DNA of 64,000 nucleotides from NCBI GenBank assembly GCA_963514095.1, contig OY741273.1:3062501-3126500 (forward strand), read 5' to 3'. Below the pieces are notes generated by a model. That model was not told the DNA's origin and did no database searches. It saw only the letters and a list, made by a program, of their open reading frames with translations. The first letter of the stretch is position 1. Every line of letters starts with the position of its first letter. Made by a program: the position numbers and the translations under genes. This DNA is from Eutrigla gurnardus (Eukaryota > Chordata > Actinopteri > Perciformes > Triglidae). This document shows positions 19,641 to 32,172 of this stretch, piece after piece.

Positions 19641-22266
19641 AATCTATGGCAGGTGTGTCAAACTGATCCAGTAAAGGGCCGCTGTGGCTGCAGGTTTTCA
19701 TTCCAACCAAGCAAGAACACACCTGACTCGACTTATTCACCTACCTGATTGGCCTTCACACCTTGATTGGTTGGATCAGGTGTGTTCTTGCTTGGTTGGA
19801 ATGAAAACCTGCAGCCACAGCGGCCCTTTACTGGATCAGTTTGACACATGTGATCTATGGCAAGCAGGAGAAGGTCAGAAAGTCGTTCTTCTCCACAGAC
19901 TTCTTAGTTTGTTTTTGATAATTTTCAGCTTTGAATATGATCTCTCCACAGAGGCGTGGAGAGATCCTGGAGTGGAACACCTTTAGTTCTGTCTTCAGCT
20001 GGTCCTCGTCTTCTCCATAGAAATCACAGAGAATAAGGACAGCTTCCTTGGCTTCTGAGTTTGGCGTGCTTACCCAGTTGGCATGTTCAGTTAAGGAGTG
20101 GAAGGACTGAATGATTCTGGCAGTGGGACTTCCAGTGTTGTCCCCCTTGAATCTCCTGTTTGGCTCCTCAGTCATAGTATCCAGAAAGGTGAAATACACA
20201 CTACTCCTGAAGTATGCCTCCACAGACTCAAACTGAGCACCTACTTGAGACACTGTTGGACTGTGTTGGAAACGCACTGGCACTTTCCATTTGCTCTTCT
20301 GACCAGGCACTACAGTAGGTACTGGAATGTCTAGGCTCTCTGCCTTCTCTGATGCATATCCAAATATTTCCCCAAACTTCTCCTCAGACCTCATGGTTTG
20401 CAATGTGTGAAGCACACCATCAATTACCTTGTAGGCAGTGGAGTGGTCCAAGCGTTCTTCCTGCAGAGAATCTGATGCCACAGCAGTGACTTCGAACACT
20501 GGGGTGGCAATTTCCAGGCAGAGAATAAAAATGAAGTTGATGGCATTTCTGTACATCTGAGCATCACCCCGGGCCAGGTTAGGTGGGTCGCTGTCACTGA
20601 TGTCATCAAGGATCTTCAGAATAGCCTATAATAGATTATAATATAATAGTAATACTAATAATAATATAATAGATTTTTCTGAAGGGCCTTCAGTGCTTTC
20701 TCCCTGCAAGCCCATCGGGTATCTGACAACTGCTGGAGTTCCATAACATGCTGTCCAGGATACAGGGACTACTGCCATTTCACCAAGGCAGCATGGCGCT
20801 TTGGGGAGCCTGTGCAAAAGGCATACAATTTCTCCACAAGGTTGAAAAATGTCACAAAATTCTTGTTGGACTTTGATGCTTCCACTAGGACCAGATTGAG
20901 ACAGTGTGCCTTGCAGTGCACATAGAGGGCCTTCTCATTGTGTGCACGTATTCTGGCTTGAAGGCCTTTATACATACCACTCATGTTGGCTGCTCCATCG
21001 TAGCCTTGGCCATACATATTCTTCAGCTCTAGGCCATTCTTCTGCAAAGGCGAGAACACAGTATTCTCCAGCTCCTGGCCTGTAGTTGTATCAACATTGC
21101 ACACCTCAATGAATCTCTCCTTTATTTGCATATGATGAAAATATCGCACTACATATGACAGTTGTTCATCAAGTTTCATCAAGTAGGATGGAGTACATTT
21201 TAGCCTCTTTTATTTCACTTTGTATCTCCCTCCTGATGTAAGTACCAAGTGCTGAAATTATGTCATTTTGGCTTCTATTAGAAAGCAGTGACACCTGGGG
21301 CCTTGTCTTGGTGACTTTAACTTTGGCAACTTTTTCCGTATGTATATTCAGCACACTGTCAGAACGGGAAAACACATCCACCAGTTCAAGGAAGTTTCCA
21401 CGGTTGTTACTGGACTCGCTCTCATCAACTAACAACTAAAACAGTGGATTGAATCAGCAGTGGGAGAGTATTCCAGCCATACATTTCCAGAAAGCCATTG
21501 TTTCTGGAATGACCGCCCCTCAGCATTTTTTGGGTAAGGCATGCCTGGTTGACATGGGCCAACGCTGCAGCACATTAAATGTAGCTGTCATCAAACTTGA
21601 TATTAAATGTTTCAACATGTGAAGGGTCTGTTGGATATTGCATAGCTGCTATCTTTTTAATTGTGTCATCTTTTTCACATACAGCTGCTACATCATGCCT
21701 TTCTTGTTCTCCCTCATTTTGGTCATCAGACAGCACTTCTGATTCTGTAACTGTGCATAGACTTGGTGCTGCTATGGACTCTGCTTTATCTGTAGATGAA
21801 TCTGGAGATTCATCGATTTCAACTTCTTTGCTGGTAGTTGGCCTACTGCTTCCCTGCTGTAGCTGCCTAGAATAATAATAGTTTTAGTAATAGCCTATTT
21901 TTTAAGGTTAAATATAGCCTATTAAAGTAAATACAAGATTGCTGCAAGTCTTGTAACATAGAAATAACTTGTTGGTACAAAATAATATAATTAGCTAAAA
22001 TAGCTTAATGCCTAATTTAGTACAGCCAAACCACTTTGTGTAGTTAAAATAAAATGTGGACAGCTTTTAAGATATTTCAGTAAAATTAGAGGAACAGTTC
22101 AACTTCAAAATCTGAGCTTTAAAATGCCCTAAACAGTGAACATGGCTCTGGGCTCTAACCTTTCATCTTCATCTTCATCTTCCTCTTCCTCCTTGCTGCT
22201 AGTGGATGCTTTTATCCAGGAGAGCAGAGAGCCTTTCTTTTTCCGTTCTTATCCTCTCATTTCTAG
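19500..22266 (-). pseudogene. hAT transposase (ZMYM1/P52rIPK-like) pseudogene
   Basis: Minus-strand pieces in order: acidic N-terminal exon (about 22266-22160, with a GT donor), Ser/Glu-rich region (21870-21590), NNRGNFLELVDVFSRSDSV with the core start and SILLDET (21435-21169), VRYFHHMQIKERFIEVC, NGLELKNMYGQGYDGAANMS and HCKAHCLNLVLVEASK (21182-20769), then the helical insert and downstream region (20556-19855). Stops lie near 20769 and 21590. The C-terminal dimerisation motif is lost. The fold-back MITE is inserted near the 3' end. This is the same broad hAT group as 13142-14603 but a distinct copy. Confidence 0.8.
19650..19852. mobile_element. Fold-back hAT MITE, 8-bp TSD ATCTATGG
   Basis: This 203-bp element is almost entirely two inverted arms of about 72-75 bp around a short AT-rich centre. 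It starts CAGGTGTGTCAAACTGATCC and ends GGATCAGTTTGACACATGTG. ATCTATGG occurs on both sides (19642-19649, 19853-19860), an 8-bp duplication as for hAT. No coding capacity; it depends on a hAT transposase supplied elsewhere. Confidence 0.9.
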
Positions 22267-24412
22267 GCATTATGTATAAACTTTATTACAGGCTCTAGAC
22301 CCAATAGACAACAACAGATACATAAACACATACAATCATACTCTTATTCATGAGTCTTAAAAGGCACCCATACCAATGTTTCCACAGATATGATTGATAT
22401 CGGACCAAGCTGCACCTGGGGCTTGTGAGCATCATTATAATACAGTTTTGTGACTCATCAAGTCGAGACATAAACTTAAACATCAGGTTCCTCAAGAGAG
22501 CCTGTAAAGTGCTTCGCCCTGAGTCACAAAAGAGCTTACTAGCACTGCTACTCCTGGGCTTTTTCAGTAGTATCCTCAGACAGTCATTGTATGCTACCTG
22601 AAGTTTGCGCAGGGTCTCCTTTTTGTAGCTGACCCATAATGGGGCTGCATACATAGGGGTGCAGTAAGAATGAAACAAGTTTACTTTCACATCATCAGAA
22701 CAGTAGTGGAATTTCCTGACTAACATGTTTGCTTGGACATACAACATTCGTCTCTGCCTGTACATGTCAGCATCATCTTCCATCTTGTCAGTGATGATGT
22801 GCCCAAGATATTTAGATACACGTACAGTTAGATACACAGAGGGATTGCCCTGACAGGTAAAACATTGGAAAGTGCAGCTTCTGATCTTCCTTGGTCCTAC
22901 ATATCAATACAACACTCTTTTTTGCATTGTACTGTATGTCAAACTCAACCCCATACTCTGAGCATATATCCAACAGCTGCTGGAACCCAACAGTGCTGGG
23001 GGACATAATAGCCAAATCGTCTGCGTACATCAGATGGTTTAACAGAGTGTTCCCTATCAGACAACCTGTCTTACACTTCCCCAACTGCTTTGACAGGTTG
23101 TCCATGTATAGGTTGAACAGGGCTGGAGACAGAAGCCCCCCCTGCCGTACCCCATTGCCTACACTGAAGGGTGAGGATAGGCTGTTTCCCCATTTCACCT
23201 GCATAATTTGGTTGGCATACCAGTAAACCAGGATTCGTATGATGCATCCAGGCACACCCCTAAGCATGAGTTTAGTAAAAAGCTTATGGTGATTTACTCT
23301 GTCAAATTCCTTGGATGCATCAATAAACCCTAGAAACATTGTGGAGCCCTGCCTTCTGTAGGATTCAACAGTTTCTTTCAAGGCATAGATACATAGATCT
23401 GTACTGTGCTTAGACTTAAAGCCAAATTGATTTTCTGTGGTGTAAATGAACTCATTCAGTCTATCTAGTAGCATCTTTTCTAGCACCTTTGAAAGAATGC
23501 TGGCTAAGGGGATGGGTCTATAGTTGTCCATACTCCCTATTTTACCTGCCTTGTCCTTAATGACTGGCACTAAAGTGACTGTCAGCATGGTGTCTGACAG
23601 TATACCATGTGTCATCAGCCCTGTGAGGCAGATGGACAGCAGTGCTGCTACTCTGGGGCTGGCTAACTGAAGATGCTCGGCAGTGATGTTATCCTTGCCA
23701 CTAGCTTTGTTATCAGCTAGTTGCTCTATAGCATGATAAACCTCGTTTGGAGTAAAATGAATCACTTCCTCATTTAACTTGCCCACACAATAGGGCTCAC
23801 TTTTGATACAATTAAACAGAGCTGCATAGTGCTGCATCCACCGCTCTGCTATATTGTCTGCACCAGATACACCTTCAATGTGGCATGGCAGTACTGTTTT
23901 GGCCCTATTTGTAGCTTTTACCTCTTTCCAAAACTCAGTGACATTGTTACCAAGCAAGTTTTCAGCCATAGAATGAGCTCTTACGGCTTGCTCATGCTTC
24001 CCAATAAAACGCACTGCATTTTTATATCTAGCATTAGTAAGTTTCTTGTGCTCTAAGTCTGGCCCCTGTCTGGGTCTACCAGCTATAACCCAGGTCCTAT
24101 GAGCTGCCTTAGCGGCTTCTTGGTGGTCTGCTACATACTTGTTCCAGCCAGGCTTGGTATTCTTAACCTTTCTGGGGTGAGTGTGTAGATGTCTACTGGC
24201 TTCATGTATAGCGCTCACTATACTATTATACATTTCACAGGTCATTACAGTGAGTGACATCATCACAGTTAATATTTGGACATAAAATAGCATCCATGGG
24301 TAGCTGTACCTCCCACAATAATACAAGACATCCTCTTTAGATAGTTTAGCCCAATCCACTTTGCGCCTGTTGGCGCCATCTTCTGTTGAACTGCTGCAGT
24401 CAGGTAGTGTAA
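22264..24412 (-). pseudogene. LINE reverse transcriptase, near-intact, one frameshift
   Basis: A 515-codon minus-strand frame (24359-22812) continues after a one-base frameshift into 22837-22295. RT blocks seen: DNYRPIPLASILSKVLEKML, DRLNEFIYTTENQFGFKSKH, FIDASKEFDRVNHHKL, VGNGVRQGGLLSPALFNLYM and the catalytic LMYADDLAIMSPS, then the thumb and C-terminal region (KYLGHIITDKM onward, stop at 22295). The endonuclease half is missing: coding sequence runs up to the Gypsy LTR edge at 24412-24413. The clade is not certain; the NGVRQGG/LSPALFN style fits fish jockey/RTE-like LINEs. A short 3' UTR with AATAAAG ends at about 22264 inside the hAT leader. Confidence 0.8.
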
Positions 24413-24586
24413 TGTTTGTATTGCGGGATCATACACCAGGCGTACAACGACGTGCGTTCAATGGGCTTTATTTCCGAGCTTGCTTATACAGAGTGCTACC
24501 GCATACTGACTGATTGTATCGCTTCCTTGCCTATAGCTGTGTCCAACAGGTGGCGTAGTTGTACAAGTCATCACATGAACATCACA
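24413..24586 (-). repeat. Gypsy-1 3' LTR (174 bp)
   Basis: On the minus strand it starts TGTGATGTTCATGTG and ends CAATACAAACA (TG...CA). An AATAAAG poly(A) signal lies near the middle. A 20-base A-rich tract immediately upstream (24587-24612) is in the place of the polypurine tract. Confidence 0.7.
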
Positions 24587-24773
24587 TTGCTCTTTTTTTT
24601 TTTTTTTTTTTAAACAATTGTCCAAACACTGTGCAAACAAATAAACATTTAGCTTACATGTTAAAGATTCAAACCCCAAGTATTGGACATCACATTCATG
24701 TGGAAATATAACAGAACATCACACACATTATCAATGTCTCAAAAGAACATCATACTCATTCTTCAAATATGGT

Positions 24774-26135
24774 CAGGGCCGGCCCTAGGACTTTGGAGGC
24801 CCTAAGCAAGATTTTGTTTGTGGCCCCAAAACGAGCACAGGGCAACCACCAAATCACACGTACTGCTCGTAATTGAATTAAAACAGACATGCACATGATT
24901 AACAACAAATATCTTACTTTATTTTAATACAATGTATCCTCAAAACAATATCAAATTCTGAGAGGCTAAGACAATTACCAATTGAAAAGTGTTCAAAATA
25001 ATAAAAAATATATGTCAACTGTCTATATTTAAACTGTAAAAGCAACGCACTTGGACTTAACAAGGCCTATAAGTAAAAACAATGGCAAATGAACACCAAA
25101 AAAGTAACAGATTTTGACAAATAGCAATGAACAGTAAAAGTGCAAAATTTTCTAAATAATAAATAATAAAGTCAACAACTTTATACTATAAAAGCAATTA
25201 AATTGCCTACAACAAGGTCAATAAGTAAAGCCAATGACAAATGAAACCAATTAAAGCTAAAATATTCTGACAAATAAATAGAAAATAAAACTATAGTATA
25301 ACAGTGCAAAGTATTCAAAATAAATAGTGAAATAGTTTTGCTTATTTGACACATTGAACTGCCTGCAAGAGTCTGTTCATAGTCCATTCTTGATTAAAAG
25401 CTGTGTTTTCACCGTCTACTTTTCACATCTCTTGACACGCAGCCAGCAGAGAGCCCTCGTCATCCCCGCCCCCAGCTGCAGTGTTGAGATTGACTGCCCG
25501 GCTAGCTTACAGGCTAGCTTGCTTATGTATTATTACGTTTAATAACCCCCTGCTTATAAGTGTTGCCGACATATCGGACACAACACTAAAGTGCGCTCAC
25601 AATGCTATTTTTTTTTTACAATAGCTGCAATGCAGCGTGCTAGCAAGCAAAACGGCAGATTGCTCCAGTTAATTCACTGAGATTAAACAGTCACATTATA
25701 ACATACCTTTATCTTGTGCTCTTCTCTCCATCTCCATCTTTTTTTTCTTCCGTCCTTCAGCACCACTCTTAAATTTTCTTTTAGGAGCCATAATGCTGTT
25801 TTCCCAGTCAGACCAGCAAGTATACAAAGCCAAGGGCTTAATAAAGATCGGAACGTTACATTACCCATAATGCCCCGGCTGCGGTGCCGTGTCACCATGG
25901 TTACGCACGAAGCAGCAAGTCACAAACTGACTTTATTGGTTTATTTTTTCACTCCTGTGTATTTTCCCTGTATAGTTTGCTAATAATACGTCAGTTTAAA
26001 TTGATATGTTACCGTGATTTGTTGTATTGGAATAAAGAGAGGGACAAAATGCAAAACACATTGATCGTGTGGCCCCCTCTAGTGGTTGTGGCCCTAAACA
26101 ACCGCATAGAGTGTTTATGCGAGCGGCCGGCCCTG
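24774..26135 (-). mobile_element. Internally deleted hAT, 8-bp TSD AATATGGT
   Basis: It starts CAGGGCCGGCCCTAGG and ends GCGGCCGGCCCTG; AATATGGT flanks both sides (24766-24773, 26136-26143). At 25690-25790 (minus) a first exon remains: MAPKRKFKSGAEGRKKKMEM followed by a GTATGT donor, the usual start of ZMYM1-like hAT transposases. The rest of the gene is gone, so the copy is non-autonomous. Confidence 0.9.
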
Positions 26136-26297
26136 AATATGGTAAACCTGTTTCAAAATACCTGACTCATTCAAATAAGTATGAACACCCAAAAACAAAC
26201 AAATAATAAAGTGCAATTCAAACACTTCTTCTCAGATGAAACAGTCCATTTTTAAATGCACAACAGGCCTTTTTTCAAGTGCACAACAGTCCATACA

Positions 26298-29200
26298 CTA
26301 AGTATATTCCTGTAGGTAAGTGGGAGGACGCCTGTTGTGTCGTGTGGGGTACCTCGGTGGTGTTGTAGTTGTAGAGGCATCACTGTACTCGCGATCGTCG
26401 TCATCAGGAGGTATTGGGATGGTCAGTAGTTCTGGAGCTATCTTTTTGAAGAAAGATGAATTCCTGACGATGGAGTGCCCGTCTCTGGATGCTGTCACCA
26501 TGGAGCCTTTGGTCTTGGTCACAGTGTATGGCTTGCTGTTGTATGGTGCGGTGAGCTTGTTTTGTTTGGGCTGACGATGAAGCACAGTGTCACCTGGAGT
26601 GAGTGTGTGTGGTTTTTCATGACGATGAGCGTCTGCATGAGATTTCATCTTGACCTTGGCCTTGTCATCTTTCACTCTCACTTCAGTATCTGAACTGTTG
26701 CTTGCAGTGTGAGTGAATGATGGAATCTTTGTGAACATCTTGCGTTGGAATAACAGTTCAGCAGGTGAGCTTTCTGTTGTGCTGTGAGGTGTGGATCTAT
26801 ATAGTGCTGGGCGGTATACCGGTTCATACCGAATACCGGTGGTTTTTTTGTTTATGATATGCATTTTTCATATACCCCAATACCGGTGAGTGTGTAGCGT
26901 ATGAACGTCGGGAACGCAGAGCGGCGGTACGTCGCGCCGCCGGACATTGTTTGAGAGGGGGCTGTTTAGCAGCTGCACCAAACAAGCAGCATGCGAGAGC
27001 ACAGCCTGTGTTGAGCGTAAGATGCGGTGAAAAAATAGATAAACACGGCGAAAGTTTCTTTTTGCCGAAACTTTCGCCGTGTTTATCCATTTCTTTTTTT
27101 CGCCGAAACTTTCGCCGAAAGTTCCGAACGAGCAAGCAATGAAACAGAAGAACTTGTGCCGAAAAGAGGAGCTGTGTCTGTTGTTTGGAAATTCTTCGGC
27201 TTTAAAAAATCGACGTCGAACAAACAACAATATTCTGCAAATGCCGTCGGGCTAAAGTTGTAGCCGCTGTTCGCACTGCGGGAGAAGAGACGAGTCAAAT
27301 GTCACTCAAAGACGCGTTTGCTAGGGGGACTGCCTACGACAAGAAAAGCAAACTGTGGAACTATTTATTTTTTTAATTTATTTGTTTCAATATTATTTAT
27401 GGATGTTGCCTTAATTGATGTCCAGTGGATAAAGAAGTCTTCATATTGCAGTTACAGGAGACGTATTGTTTACATTGTGTAGCCAGTTGGTTTACAAAAG
27501 ATGTTTTTTCAAGTTGCAAAACAATAAAGGGTTCTGTATTTTGACTGCAACAGTCATGCATTCTGATTCCTTCACATCATTAATGCTAGTGTGGACATTA
27601 ATGTTTTTCTACAATATTCACTCCTTATGACATTAAAATATGTCAGTCCAAGCCAATTTACTGCAGTAATTATTCTCTAAATTATTAGAAAATTAGGTTA
27701 ACACCCAGTCGTGCTTGAAAAAAAAAATACCGTCAAATACCGTGAAACCGATATCATTTTGAAAAATACCGTGATATACATTTTTGGTCATACCGCCCAG
27801 CACTAGATCTATACTCACGCAAGAAGATGTTCAGGTACTGTTTCCAGTGCATTCCTTGGGTGTTGGCCACACGAATAGCTTTGCCCAGCGTGCGCATGAA
27901 TCTCTCAGCTGTAGCGTTGGCTTGGGGCCACAGTGGTGTGATCCGGCGGTGATGGAATCCTAAATAATCTGCAAACTGGGAGAACTGGTCACCATTGAAT
28001 GGGGGACCATTGTCAGTTTTCAAAATACGAGGAATTCCTAGCATGGAGAAGACTTTGTCCATGACTGGAATGACTGTGTTAGCTGAAGTTGATCTTACAC
28101 TTTCAACAACTGGGTAGCGTGTGTATTCGTCAATGATGACAAGCAGGTACTCTCCAGTTGGAAGTGGTCCATAGAAGTCTGCACTCACACTATGCCAGGG
28201 TGTTTCTGGTAGATTTGACATTTTTAGTGGCTCAGCGTGTGCAACTGGTGTGTTGGCTTGACATGCGAGACAGTTGTGTACTGCTGCTTCTGCTCGGCGA
28301 TCAATGTCTGGAAACCATACCTTGGTTCTGAGTAGTGCTTTAGTCTTGACAATGCCCTGATGTCCTTCATGGGCTAGCTGTATTACTTTGTCTTGTAGGG
28401 CAGGGGGAATTACTATTCTTGTGCCCCGCAGTACAACATCAGATGTGTGTGACACTGTCAGTTCACCGCTCACTCGTTTGAACTGTTTTAGTATGTCAGC
28501 ATGTCGTGACTGGTCAATTTTGTGCCATGTGTTGTGTCTGATGCATTCACTGACCTCTTGCAGGATTGAGTCTTTCAGTGTCTCCGTCTTGATCTCGGTG
28601 AGTGTCATGGCTTTGGGTGTTGCATGGTTCCCAATGAAGTTCACATATTCCTCAGCTACTTTTGCTGCTCGTGTGCTTTCAATTTTATCAGACAGAATTG
28701 GGTGACGAGACATATAGTCAGCGGGGTTGTCAGCACCCTTTCTGTATTCCACCTTGAAGTGGTAGGGCTGAAGCCTCAGTCCCCATCTCTCGATCCTTGC
28801 AGGTGGCTTTGATCTGGGATTGTTCCATATGATTTCTAGTGCTTTGTGATCAGTCACTAGAGTTAAAGGATGACCATAAATGTACAAGTGAAAGTGCTCA
28901 CAGCTCCACACAATGGCCAGGGCTTCCTTTTCTGTCTGTGAGTATCTCCTCTCCACATCGCTCAGGGACCGACTGGCATATGCAATTATGTACTTCACCC
29001 CTTTTTCATCTTTTTGGCAGAGGATTGCACCCAGTCCGACAGGGCTAGTATCCACTATCAGTTCAGTCTCTCTGCTTGGGTAGAAGTATGCCATAGTGGC
29101 TTCGCTGGTTAGACTGTCCTTCAGAGTTTGCAGTGAAACCTGCTGCTCAGGACCCCATATCCACGGCGTGTCCTTTCTGGTGAGCCTGCGAAGTGGTTCT

Positions 29201-31011
29201 GAGATGGAGGAGAAGTCTTTTATAAACCTGGAACAGTAGTTGGTCATGCCTAACAGACTTTTGATGTTGCTTGGAGTCTGGGGGTCTGCAGCATGATGGA
29301 CTGCAGCGACCTTCTTGGGATCAGCTGAAACGCCTTCTGCAGAGAAGATGAAACCAAAAAACTCGAGCCTGGACTTGTTAAACTCACATTTTTCACGATT
29401 GAGTGTGAGACCGCTTTCCTTGAGTCTCTTGAACAGCGCTCGGAGGTTGTCGTCATGTTCAGTCTGGGATGCGCCGTAGACTATGATGTCATCGCTGAGG
29501 TTCTTCACACCACACAGACCTTGCAGTGACTGGCATATGGCGTTCTGGAACACCTCAGCAGCAGAAGATATGCCAAAATTCAGGCGTTTGTAACGCCTCA
29601 ATCCTAGGTGAGTTGTGAATGTGGTGATATATCTGCTGTCTGGATGAAGCTCTAGCTGGTGGTATCCAGCTCTCAGATCCAGTTTGGAGAACACAGTTGC
29701 TCCATTCAACTCATGCACCACATCATCCATGGTGGGAGTGATGTGACGTTCTCTTTCTATGGCTGTATTAGCTTGGCACATGTCGACACAGATTCTGACT
29801 TTGTCTGGGGCTTTAGGCTTGGGAGCCGCAACAATAGGTGAGACCCATGGTGTGGGGCCAGTGACTTCTTCGATGATGTCATCTGCTTCCAATTTACGAA
29901 GCTCATCCTCCACCTTCTGGCGGATGTGGAATGGCACTCGTCGATGTGGTTGGCATGTAGGTTTAATGTCAGGGTTTATGTGTAGTTTTACCTGACAGCC
30001 TTTTAGTTGTCCTATTCCTTGAAACAGCTCAGGATGGCTTGCGACCAGCTCATCCGCAACAGTGCGACACTGTGGTGTGGATGACACTGTGGTGACTATC
30101 TTAATCAGACCCAGTGCTTTGGATGTCTTGTAGCTCAGAATATTGAAACAGTCACCTTTAATGACAAAGAATGTGCATTGTGCCATCTTCTGTCCTTTCT
30201 CCACACTGCACTTGAACTCACCACTCACGGGCAATGGAACATTGGAGCGAAATGGGTAGATCTTGGTTGTGGTGGAGCTGAGTTGTGGACGTGGCATCAG
30301 TTTATCAAAACTTATCTCGCTGATACAGTTTGCTGATGCTCCTGAATCAATCAAAACAGACATGCTACTTCCATTCAGCATGACTTGGGTCTGTGGCAAC
30401 TCTGAAATCTTGTCAGCATCAACTGCAAACACATAGCCATCATCGCTACTGGAGGAGTTATGCTCTGTTCGCTCATCTGCAGTTTTAGTTACGTGATGGA
30501 CCTTCTTTGGGTCATATCTGGCTTTGTTTTGTGGTCGATTCGAGTTGGTGTCTTTGGATGTTGAACGGCACTGACTTGCAAAATGGTTTAATTTACCACA
30601 GGCTCTACATTCCTTGTTTTTAGCTGGGCATTCACCATCATGGGGATATTTACCTCCACAGTTTCTGCATTTGTTGGAAGTGGAACGTTTTTCAGGCCAT
30701 TTGCTGCTCTTCGGATGCCTTGTTTGATCCAGTGCGTTGACTGCAGCAGCAGTGCCTCTTTCTATGCCAGATGCATGCACCTCAGACAGTTCCAGTGTCC
30801 TTCCATGGTCAAGAAGCTCCTCTACTGTTAGGTCAGGTTCCCTCAGTGCCTTTCTGCGTAGCCTGGATGATGTACAGCTCTGTATGATTTGTGTTTTAAT
30901 CTCTGCATCAACATCTGCAAACTCACAGTTTTTAGCCAACATCCTCAGCCTGGTGTGATAACTTTCCAGATTTTCTCCTGGTTCTTGTATAGCCTTTCTG
31001 AAGATATACAC
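26298..31011 (-). pseudogene. Gypsy-1 gag-pol polyprotein
   Basis: One frame is open for over 1070 codons from 31011. Order: gag C-terminal part, two CCHC knuckles (CRNCGGKYPHDGEC; CRACGKLNHFASQC), protease VLIDSGASANCIS, RT (KLDLRAGYHQLELH; catalytic LSDDIIVYG), RNase H (LIVDTSPVGLGA, EKEALAIVWSCEHF, LVTDHKALE), integrase zinc finger (HEGHQGIVKTK...CLACQ) and DDE core (SADFYGPLP, LKTDNGPPF, E in ATAERFMR). It makes and inserts element DNA. After NIFLREYR a hAT copy interrupts the frame (27805-26802); the integrase C-terminus resumes (SPAELLFQRKM to stop 26298). The start codon lies upstream of the truncation. No other stop was found, so the insertion is fairly young. Confidence 0.88.
26802..27805 (+). 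mobile_element. Internally deleted hAT in Gypsy integrase, TSD GATCTATA
   Basis: The ends TAGTGCTGGGCGGTATACC and GTCATACCGCCCAGCACTA are inverted copies; GATCTATA is duplicated at 26794-26801 and 27806-27813. The interior (about 27165-27345, plus) keeps a frameshifted piece of a BED zinc-finger exon (SVVWKFFGFKKS), so the parent was a ZBED-type hAT. A 26-bp palindromic word (AAACACGGCGAAAGTTTC and its inverse) occurs at about 27040-27095. Confidence 0.9.
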
Positions 31012-31239
31012 TTGGTACTGAACGTTTTTCTTTGGTGAGAAATAGCCAGATAACTTCTGCTTTGTGGCACAGTTTTGATCTTGATAAAAAGAAGGTTTAA
31101 AAACTCATCTTCCACAATAATTTTCCCTGCTGCACTGCTGCCTGCTGCACCTCCACATGCAACGGCGGCCATCTTAGAGTAAATTGGTAAATAAAAAGAG
31201 ACCAACAATATGAATAAGACTGTTTGGTTATATTTCAAC

Positions 31240-31911
31240 AAGGCACAGGGCTACTTTTTCTGCAGGCAATTGGGAATTGCCTGTTTGTCATTTAGCAAAT
31301 AAATTACTGCAGTGTTAATTATGCAGCCTAATGTAAACCTACACAATAGCCTACTAAATATTCATCTTAAGTAAGTATACTGATAGATTCACATGCTGTA
31401 GGATACCAATGACAAACTCTACCGGTGGTCATCATCACGTCATATCTATTATTGATTTTGGGTAGCGTCTAGCTTGTTTAGCAGGTAAGCAGTCGCTAAT
31501 TTATGCCCAGCTGTGTGGTGTTGAGACAGGCTACTTCACAATAGAGACAAATAAATGCAAGTTACAGCTTGGCAACTGAGGCTTAGGGGCAAACAACACA
31601 CTCGACTCGATTCATTTATGTGTTACATGGCTGGTGGGCAGGGGAGGAGGTATGTTTGGGCTGCAGCTGTGCACTGTCTGCTGCTACAACGCACGTTGAC
31701 AGAGGTGTGTGCCGGTGGGGTGGGGGGTGGAGGTAATATTAATTGGGGCATTGTTATCACACGCTTTTAATCAACAAGCACTTATAGATGATCATGTCAG
31801 CATGGGCCAAAAAAAAAAAAAAAAAAAACTTTCTAAAGGGCACTTGCTTGGTCCAGAGGGCAAAGGGCAGGTGCTTTAGCACCACCTAGTGTCTACCTGT
31901 GCACGCCACTG
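31240..31911. mobile_element. hAT terminal fragment
   Basis: The right end TCTACCTGTGCACGCCACTG (ends 31911) is a hAT-type terminus (CAGTGGCGTGCACAG inverted), preceded by an A tract and a short subterminal palindrome. The left end was not found; the piece abuts Gypsy-1. A minus-strand start MAAVACGGAAGSSAAGK at about 31174-31124 is of unknown nature. Confidence 0.4.
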
Positions 31912-32172
31912 ATAGCTAGAATGGGATATTTTAGTTAGGGTGTTTCAGAAGTTGGTGAATTAAAATGAGTGAATAGATTGGGAAAACCCTAAACGATCAA
32001 GCGCACAGAGTAATACGCCATTGTAAACGCTGTTCTTTTTCAAAAGAAACAGAAAAGTGTTAAAGTACTACAGCTCAAAATTGTATTCTAGTCCTGCTCA
32101 ATGTGTTAGTGTCCTGAGATGATTTCTGTTGTGATATGACTCTATAAATAAAAGTGAATTAATAGATTTTAA
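31912..32172. other. Nothing recognised
   Basis: AT-rich sequence between the hAT end and the retroviral remnant; no gene or repeat identified. Confidence 0.4.

Larger units (their letters stand above)
24413..31090 (-). mobile_element. Gypsy-1 LTR retrotransposon, 3' LTR present, 5' end missing
   Basis: Minus-strand order: gag end and zinc knuckles, protease, RT, RNase H, integrase (31011-26298), 3' non-coding region, A-rich tract, LTR. Two hAT elements are inserted (24774-26135 and 26802-27805), each with an exact 8-bp duplication. No 5' LTR or primer site was found beyond about 31090. The LTR edge cuts into LINE coding sequence at 24412. Confidence 0.85.

Noticed and set aside
25884..26165. 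93-codon plus-strand frame
   Set aside because: It crosses the hAT end and its target duplication, so it cannot be an old gene; no domain.
31555..31770. 71-codon plus-strand frame
   Set aside because: Low-complexity Gly-rich end, no domain, and lies in a hAT remnant.
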